64,000 nucleotides of DNA from Acidovorax sp. sif1233. GTDB lineage: Bacteria; Pseudomonadota; Gammaproteobacteria; Burkholderiales; Burkholderiaceae_C. A program made the translations under genes and the position numbers. Of this stretch, positions 58,790-64,000 are shown in pieces. The notes below the pieces were generated by a model. That model saw nothing but the letters and a program-made list of their open reading frames with translations, made no database searches and had not been told where the DNA came from. The stretch covers positions 310,001 through 374,000 of the forward strand of contig NZ_JAHUWZ010000004.1 of NCBI RefSeq assembly GCF_019218755.1, given 5' to 3'. How positions within the stretch are numbered: the first letter of the stretch is position 1; every line of letters starts with the position of its first letter.

Positions 58790-59083
58790 TTACATGGCGC
58801 TGAATTCGCCGTGAGGGATCTGGCCGGTGCGCACGGCTTCGGCTGCCTGGGCGCGCACGGCGCTGCGGTCGGCCGTGGATTGGTAGGTCACCACGCGGGA
58901 GCCTGCTGGCTCCATGTTGTGGGTGCGAGCTTCGACAACGGCTTCCGCCTTCACTTCGGCACGGGTGCGGTTCGTATCGAACTGCAGGGCGAACTGCGAG
59001 GAGTCGGCTTCGTCGGCGTGGGCGCCAAAAGAGGCGAAAGCGGCAACAGCGGCGATGGAGAGAAAACGGGCGGTGGTGTTCAT
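58790..59083 (-). CDS. DUF4148-type small periplasmic protein
   Basis: A 97-residue protein with a signal peptide MNTTARFLSIAAVAAFASFG cut near AHA. The mature part contains NRTRAEVKAEAVVEARTHNM and RSAVRAQAAEAVRTGQIPHG, the DUF4148 pattern common in Burkholderiales. AAGGA lies upstream of the ATG at 59083. The frame opens further upstream but the signal peptide fixes the start. A terminator follows. Confidence 0.85.
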   Translation of the reverse strand: MNTTARFLSIAAVAAFASFGAHADEADSSQFALQFDTNRTRAEVKAEAVVEARTHNMEPAGSRVVTYQSTADRSAVRAQAAEAVRTGQIPHGEFSAM

Positions 59084-59381
59084 GATAGAAATCCTTAAAG
59101 AAAAGCGTCTCAAAAAAAGCCGGAACAAAGCGCGAAGAGCCATGCTCACGACTGCTTCAAACCGGGTTCGGTGAGTCGCCTTGCGGGTTCGGCTCATCGA
59201 TGGGTTGAACTGTACGCCGGTGGCGCGCACAGAAAAACCATCTGGTCGCGAACTAACCGTTCCAGTATCGGAAACAATCTCCGGGAACCAAATCCAAGGC
59301 CGGGTTTCCGGCCGCACCGGTGAAGGCTACCCAGCCTCGGCGTCCTTCGGACGGCCCTCCTTCGCCGCGTGCGCCACCAGA

Positions 59382-59978
59382 TCAAGCGGCCCGCAGCTGG
59401 CTCTTGCGCTCGATGATCCGCGACACGAGTCCGTACTCGACCGCTTCCTCGGCCGACAGCCACCGGTCCCGCTCGATGTCCGCCAGCACCACGTCCAGCG
59501 GCTTGCCGGTTTCCCGCGCGATCGTGCGCGCGATGCGCTCCCGGGCCTTGACGATCTCGCGGGCCTGGATGGCGATGTCGCTGGCCGGCCCGCCGGAGCC
59601 GCCGCTGGGCTGGTGGATCAGAAAGCGTGTGTTGGGCAGGCAGTAGCGCCGCTCGCGTGGGGCCGCCAGGTACAGATGGGTGGCCGCGCTGCCGACCCAG
59701 CCAGTGCCGATCATGTTCACCGGTGCTGCGATGAAGCGCACCATGTCGTGGATGGCGTCGCCCGATTCCAGGTGTCCGCCGGGCGAGCTCACCAGCACGT
59801 CGATGGGTTCGGCGCTGTCGGCGTCCAATGCGATAAGCCGGCGCGCCACGTCGGCGGCCACCAGGTCGGTGACGGTGCCGAAGATCAGCAGGGTGCGCGA
59901 CTTGAACGCCTTTTCCTCCAGATAGGAAGTGCGCGGCTCGGTGGCGCTGGGCGTCGTGGCGGTGTCTGGGGTGTTCAT
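59382..59978 (-). CDS. clpP: ClpP-family serine protease, paralogue
   Basis: A 198-residue ClpP-type peptidase. The catalytic Ser stands in WVGSAATHLY (QAASMGAFLL in E. coli ClpP), the His in FLIHQPSGG and the Asp in DIERDRWLSAEEA. It has no propeptide-like N-terminus and no clpX neighbour, so this is probably a second ClpP. GAGGAA lies eight bases before ATG 59978. The gene is divergent from an ECF-type sigma factor across 95 bases. Confidence 0.9.
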   Translation of the reverse strand: MNTPDTATTPSATEPRTSYLEEKAFKSRTLLIFGTVTDLVAADVARRLIALDADSAEPIDVLVSSPGGHLESGDAIHDMVRFIAAPVNMIGTGWVGSAATHLYLAAPRERRYCLPNTRFLIHQPSGGSGGPASDIAIQAREIVKARERIARTIARETGKPLDVVLADIERDRWLSAEEAVEYGLVSRIIERKSQLRAA

Positions 59979-60073
59979 GGGCGGGATTCCTCGGGGTGGT
60001 GGAACTGCCTTGACGAACGAAGCGCGGATTTCGTGACACGCGGGCCCCGGCAAGGCTGTGGCAAGATTTGCAG

Positions 60074-60868
60074 ATGCATGACGAACGCCAGCCGGCCCTG
60101 ATCGACGCTGACCGCCGCCGCCTGGTGCGCGCGGCCTCCCGCCTGCTGGGCCCCTCGGATGCCGAGGACGCCGTGCAGGACGCCTATGTCCGCGCGCTGG
60201 AGGCCGACGCGCTGGAACTCAACGCGGCCCAGGCCTGGCTGCTCACCGTGGTGCGCAATCTGGCCATCGACCGACTGCGCCGGCGCCACTGGATGCAGCA
60301 ATGGCTGGCGCAAGCTGTCGCCAGCCACCCCGTGCATGCGTCACCATCGGCCGAGATGGATGCGGCGCTGGCGGAGGATGCCTCCCGCGCGCTGCGCCTG
60401 CTCGCCGCCCACCTGGCGCCAGCGGACGGGGCCGTGGTGCTGCTGCACGAAGTGTTCGAGCTCGGCCATGCCGAGATCGCCCAGGCCAGTGGCCGGTCCG
60501 AAGCCGCCAGCCGGCAACAGCTGCGGCGGGCACTGTTGCGGCTGCGGCGCGCGGGCAGCGGGTTGGAGCCTCGGCCATCGCCCGAACGCGAATCGAGCGA
60601 AGAGGTGGTTTTCCGCATGTTCCTGCAATCGCTCCGGCTGCGTGATCCGCAAATACTGTGGGCGATGCTCGGCCAGCCGCCAGTCAGTGCGTCTGCGCGG
60701 GCATGCGTGGCCGCCGCCGAAGCCATCTCCGCGCCGGCCGCGACCTCCTGTGGCGTGGTGCAGATGGGCGGGCAGCTTGGCCTGGTGCTCACGCTGGACG
60801 GCGTCAGGCTGTGTGTGCTGCCGCTGGGCGTGCAGACTGAGCACGAGCCGGAAACCGTGGCGCTCTAG
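60074..60868 (+). CDS. ECF-type RNA polymerase sigma factor with long C-terminal extension
   Basis: A 264-residue sigma factor. Region 2 shows RAASRLLGPSDAEDAVQDAY and WLLTVVRNLAIDRLRRRHWM. Region 4 has VLLHEVFELGHAEIAQASGR and a helix-turn-helix. About 90 residues follow (from ESSEEVVFRMFLQSLRLRDP), unlike the usual 170-200-residue ECF; this recalls ECF groups with regulatory tails. No anti-sigma gene is adjacent. It is divergent from the clpP paralogue, which is a possible target. Confidence 0.85.
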   Translation: MHDERQPALIDADRRRLVRAASRLLGPSDAEDAVQDAYVRALEADALELNAAQAWLLTVVRNLAIDRLRRRHWMQQWLAQAVASHPVHASPSAEMDAALAEDASRALRLLAAHLAPADGAVVLLHEVFELGHAEIAQASGRSEAASRQQLRRALLRLRRAGSGLEPRPSPERESSEEVVFRMFLQSLRLRDPQILWAMLGQPPVSASARACVAAAEAISAPAATSCGVVQMGGQLGLVLTLDGVRLCVLPLGVQTEHEPETVAL

Positions 60869-61248
60869 CGGCCGCCGCCAGGGCCCGCCCCCTCCAGGCC
60901 CGCGCGCACGATGGCCAGGTTCAGGGCCACAGGCGGCACCTGGCCCGGGTAGCCCGGGACATCCGCGCTATCTGGCAAGAAGCATGGGGCCTTTGGCCGC
61001 CAAAGGGGTGCACCTTGCGTACACTGGGCCCATGACCGCCACCTTCCCTCGAACCGCCGCCGCCCTGACCGCACCGCTTCGCGCGGCGGCAAGGAAGGCG
61101 CACCGTCAGCCAGCGCCAGCACATTCCTGAGCCCGGCGGCACCTTTTCCCCCTTTCAGCGCAGACATCCACCGCCGGGCACCCGCCTTGCGCGGTAGCGG
61201 CCGCCTTTTGCCCACAGGGCAACGGCCGGACTCGATGGAGTGCTTTTC
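60869..61248. other. Intergenic region of about 380 bases, no convincing gene
   Basis: It holds one 32-residue open frame (ATG at 61032, no ribosome site) and GC-rich direct-repeat-like text near 61060-61100. I see no promoter or hairpin with a T-run. Confidence 0.5.
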
Positions 61249-61482
61249 ATGCATACAGTGGATCACGGCGGGCGCACGCTCACCGAACCTGATTTCCCTC
61301 GCCGGTCGCAGCTGAGAGTCCCGCAGCTTCCCGCATTCCTTGCGGACCTGCCCCACACCGCAGAGATCGTCCGCTCCCGCGCCCTGCATGCCGAGGTGGC
61401 CGCCACACATGGCGAAACGCGCGCAGCCACGGCCGCGAGCGTCCGCCACCCGCCCGAGGCCTGGGGCGACTACGCCAGGTAG
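61249..61482 (+). CDS. Small hypothetical protein, 77 residues
   Basis: GGAG lies about nine bases before the ATG at 61249. The product starts MHTVDHGGRTLTEPDFPRRS, is hydrophilic and helical in its second half (HAEVAATHGETRAATAASVR) and has no known domain. It stands between an ECF sigma factor and a universal stress protein. Confidence 0.45.
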   Translation: MHTVDHGGRTLTEPDFPRRSQLRVPQLPAFLADLPHTAEIVRSRALHAEVAATHGETRAATAASVRHPPEAWGDYAR

Positions 61483-61616
61483 CCCCGCGGCAAGCAGCCA
61501 CCGCGGCCCGCGGTGCGCCAGATGCACGTCCCCTCGCCGATCTCCATGCCCGCCCCGGTCTCGCCGCGCATTGGCGCCGCCGGCCGGCGCCGCTCTTTCA
61601 GAAAGCAGTTTTCCCC

Positions 61617-62573
61617 ATGATCCCTCGCTCCATCCTTGCCGTCACCGATTTCTCCCAGCAGGGAGGCCACGCACTGGCCCGGGCTGCGCTGTGCTGCGCC
61701 GAGCACGGTGCGACGCTGAAAATCTCCTACCTTGCCGACCCCGGCGAGGAGCCGCCTTCGGACACGGACGTGCGGCTGGCACATCACGCGGTGCAGCTGG
61801 GGCAGCGCCACGACATCGCGGTGCAGGCGGCAACGCAGGCCGCAGGCGATGCCGAACAGGTCGCACGCTGGGCGGCTGGCGCCGATCTGGTCGTGTGGGG
61901 CACGGCACCCGTGCGAGGCCTGCGCGCCTGGTTCACCACCCATCCGGCCCTCAGGATGCTGCGCGCTTGCCCACGCCCCATCATCGTCGTGCGCAATCCG
62001 GCCCACCAGCCGTACCAGGGTCTGATGGTGGCCGTGGACTTCTCGCGGATGTCTCACGGCCTGGTCGACCTGGGCCTTGCGCTCCAACCCTCGGCACGGG
62101 TCGAGCTCTTTCACGCCATCAGCACCGCCGACGAAGGAAAGCTGCGGTATGCCGAAGTGTCGGAGCGCGCCATCCAGCTCTACCGCGAACAGTGCCGGCG
62201 CTCCGCGCAGGACAGGATGGTCACATTGACGGATTCGCATGATGCACGGCGCAATCGGCTGTCGTCCTCCATCGGGCGGGGAGACCCCGTTCGCCAGATT
62301 CTGGTGCAGCAGCAGCACAGCGCGGCGGACCTTGTCGTCGTCGGCAAACACCCGGCTTCGATGGTGTCCGACCTCCTGTTCGAGAGCGTTGCACAACGCC
62401 TGCTCCGGGAGGCACGCGTGGACGTGCTGGTGGTGCCACACGGCTTTCGACCCGCGTCCCGCACCTCTGCCGTGGAGCGGCTCGCGCCCGACCTTCCCGT
62501 GCGCCGCGTCAGGGCGGGCGCCCCACTGCGGCCGCACGCACCCGGCGCGTCGCCTCGACGCCAGAGCCCCTGA
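61617..62573 (+). CDS. Universal stress protein, tandem UspA domains
   Basis: A 318-residue protein with two Usp domains. Domain 1 begins MIPRSILAVTDFSQQGGHAL and ends near CPRPIIVVRN; domain 2 begins about 138 (GLMVAVDFSRMSHGLVDLGL) and ends with LVVVGKHPASMVSDLLFESV, then VDVLVVPHG. About 40 basic, Pro-rich residues follow. ATP-binding G-2x-G-9x-G(S/T) motifs are not clear. Tandem Usps are common in redox and starvation stress loci. Confidence 0.85.
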   Translation: MIPRSILAVTDFSQQGGHALARAALCCAEHGATLKISYLADPGEEPPSDTDVRLAHHAVQLGQRHDIAVQAATQAAGDAEQVARWAAGADLVVWGTAPVRGLRAWFTTHPALRMLRACPRPIIVVRNPAHQPYQGLMVAVDFSRMSHGLVDLGLALQPSARVELFHAISTADEGKLRYAEVSERAIQLYREQCRRSAQDRMVTLTDSHDARRNRLSSSIGRGDPVRQILVQQQHSAADLVVVGKHPASMVSDLLFESVAQRLLREARVDVLVVPHGFRPASRTSAVERLAPDLPVRRVRAGAPLRPHAPGASPRRQSP

Positions 62574-62780
62574 CACGCCCGCCCAGAGGCGGGTCTCCAC
62601 CAGGCAAGGAATGCTGTGGCCGGTCACCTGAGACGGCGGGGACGCAAGGGGCGCCCCCCGCCCCCAACGATGCACGGTGGATGAACACCCACAGTTCGCT
62701 CCAGGGCGAACCGTGCTCTCGCGCCAGCGGGCAGCATCGGTGGTCCTGCGGTCTTCACCGCGCCCGCCACTCTTGTCCGC

Positions 62781-64000
62781 ATGCCTTCCACCCGCCGCCC
62801 CGTCTTCTATGGCGACACCGTAGTCCGCGCAGCCTTCGTCATTGCACTGCTGGGATGGGGCGCGGGCTTCTACGGCCCGCCAGTCTTCCTGCACGCGGTC
62901 ATGGCGCGCACCGGCTGGTCCCTGTCCCTGGTGTCTGCTGCGGTCACCTTTCACTTCCTGGTGGGTGCAGGGGTCGTGATCTGCCTGCCAGGATGGCATC
63001 GCCGTTTCGGCATTCCCGCGACGACACAGGGGGGCGCCGTCGTGCTCGCGCTCGGAGTCGCTGGATGGGCCGCCGCGGCACAGCCCTGGCAGCTTTTTGT
63101 CGCGGCGGCATTGACCGGCGGTGGGTGGGTTCCCCTGGGGGCAGCAGGCATCAACGCGATCATCTCGCCCTGGTTCGTGGCGCGGCGGCCGCTCGCGCTG
63201 GGCAAGGCATACAACGGCGCGAGCGTGGGGGGCATGGTGTTCTCCCCCCTGTGGGCGGCCATGATCGAACGCTACGGATTCCCCGTGGCAGCGCTTTGCG
63301 TGGGCACCGTGCTGGTGGGGATGGTCGCGATCATCGCGCACACGGTGCTGCCCAAGTCACCCTCCACACAATCGCCGTTGGCGGATGGAACCGATGGCAG
63401 CGATACGGAAGCAGGCGCGCCCCCTCCAGCACGGGACGGCACTCTTCGATGGTCGGACCGGGGCTTCCTGACCTTGGCGGCGGCCATGTCGCTGGGATTG
63501 TTTGCCCAAATCGGACTGATTGCCCAGCTCTTCTCGCTCATGGTGCCGGGGTTGGGAAGGCAGCAGGCCGGCGCCATCATGGCGTTGGCCACGGGGTGCG
63601 GAATGGGCGGGCGCCTGGTGATGGCCCGCGTGGTGGGGCCACGGGCCAACCGCAGGCTTGCCGCGGCATGCAGCTACGGCGTGCAGGCCGTGGGGACTGC
63701 GCTGATGCTGCTTGCGGGCGCGCACCATGCAGGCATCCTGGTTCTGGGCATCATTCTGTTCGGCCTGGGCATCGGGAATGCGACCTCGATGCCACCGCTC
63801 ATCGCGCAATCAGAATTCGCCCCCCCGGAGGTACCACGGGTCGTTGCGCGCTGCGTGGCGGTGGCCCAGGCCCTCTACGCGTTCGCCCCCATGGTTTTTG
63901 CGGCGGTGCTCAGCCACGGGGCAGCGGGTGCCCCGCTGCTGGGCACCAACACCGGGCCTTTTTTTGCCATGGTGCTCTTGCTCCAGGTTCTTGCCGCCGC
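62781..64000 (+). CDS. MFS transporter (partial, C-terminus off the right edge)
   Basis: Major facilitator permease, first 406 residues visible, beginning MPSTRRPVFYGDTVVRAAFV. About ten hydrophobic helices, a central cytoplasmic loop with Pro/Ser/Asp residues near 195-220, and GLGIGNATSMPPLIAQSEF in the second half are visible. The substrate cannot be predicted. The frame is open to the window edge, so the stop codon is missing. Confidence 0.85.
   Translation, partial: MPSTRRPVFYGDTVVRAAFVIALLGWGAGFYGPPVFLHAVMARTGWSLSLVSAAVTFHFLVGAGVVICLPGWHRRFGIPATTQGGAVVLALGVAGWAAAAQPWQLFVAAALTGGGWVPLGAAGINAIISPWFVARRPLALGKAYNGASVGGMVFSPLWAAMIERYGFPVAALCVGTVLVGMVAIIAHTVLPKSPSTQSPLADGTDGSDTEAGAPPPARDGTLRWSDRGFLTLAAAMSLGLFAQIGLIAQLFSLMVPGLGRQQAGAIMALATGCGMGGRLVMARVVGPRANRRLAAACSYGVQAVGTALMLLAGAHHAGILVLGIILFGLGIGNATSMPPLIAQSEFAPPEVPRVVARCVAVAQALYAFAPMVFAAVLSHGAAGAPLLGTNTGPFFAMVLLLQVLAA

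Noticed and set aside
61032..61130. 32-residue open frame near the small ORF at 61249
   Set aside because: No ribosome site and composition like surrounding non-coding DNA.

Overview
The window is GC-rich, densely coding bacterial DNA. It most resembles a chromosome of the Comamonadaceae (Betaproteobacteria, Acidovorax-like). The reasons are the gene families present (box benzoyl-CoA pathway, Bug-type binding protein, DUF3182, DUF4148, DUF3325/DUF3649), two short palindromic repeat families that I associate from memory with this family, and the codon usage. No rRNA, tRNA, CRISPR, phage or insertion sequence was recognised. The assignment rests on reading the sequence, not on a database search.

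Layout. 1-7.6 kb: a CoA ligase cut by the left edge, a TerB-like protein, a SPOR-domain protein, an SGNH hydrolase, an alpha/beta hydrolase plus M14 peptidase pair, two tiny ORFs and an HU protein with a histone-H1-like tail. 7.7-21.2 kb: one leftward run of twelve genes. It starts behind a Fur box with an ECF sigma factor and FecR and continues through a TonB-dependent siderophore receptor, a PepSY membrane protein, DUF4198, DUF3649, DUF3325, a second DUF4198, MacA, MacB, a NodT-type outer-membrane factor and a degenerate Fur-family regulator. It reads as siderophore sensing, uptake, periplasmic iron release and siderophore re-export in one unit. 21.3-27.1 kb: a catabolic cluster (acyl-CoA ligase, 3-hydroxyacyl-CoA dehydrogenase-type enzyme, Bug binding protein, BKACE) divergent from a Crp/Fnr regulator; its substrate is unknown.

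27.1-42.2 kb: aerobic benzoate degradation by the box pathway. boxR, boxC, boxB and boxA run rightward. DUF4863, boxD, benzoate-CoA ligase, a hydrolase and a complete branched-chain-type ABC transporter (livKHMGF) run leftward, several with 4-base overlaps. A symmetric array of four TGCA half-sites covers the boxC promoter. 42.6-47.2 kb: a stress-like island of small hydrophilic proteins, DUF3182, a hydrolase and a YghA-type short-chain dehydrogenase. 47.2-51.5 kb: an aldehyde dehydrogenase with DUF779, divergent from an AcoR-type sigma-54 activator, with a candidate -24/-12 promoter.

51.6-64 kb: Ku with a stand-alone LigD polymerase domain (NHEJ), a chemoreceptor, a flavodoxin-like protein, two related secreted proteins flanking an isochorismatase-type hydrolase and a frameshifted DUF421 gene, a DUF4148 protein, a ClpP paralogue divergent from an ECF-type sigma factor, a tandem universal stress protein and an MFS transporter cut by the right edge.
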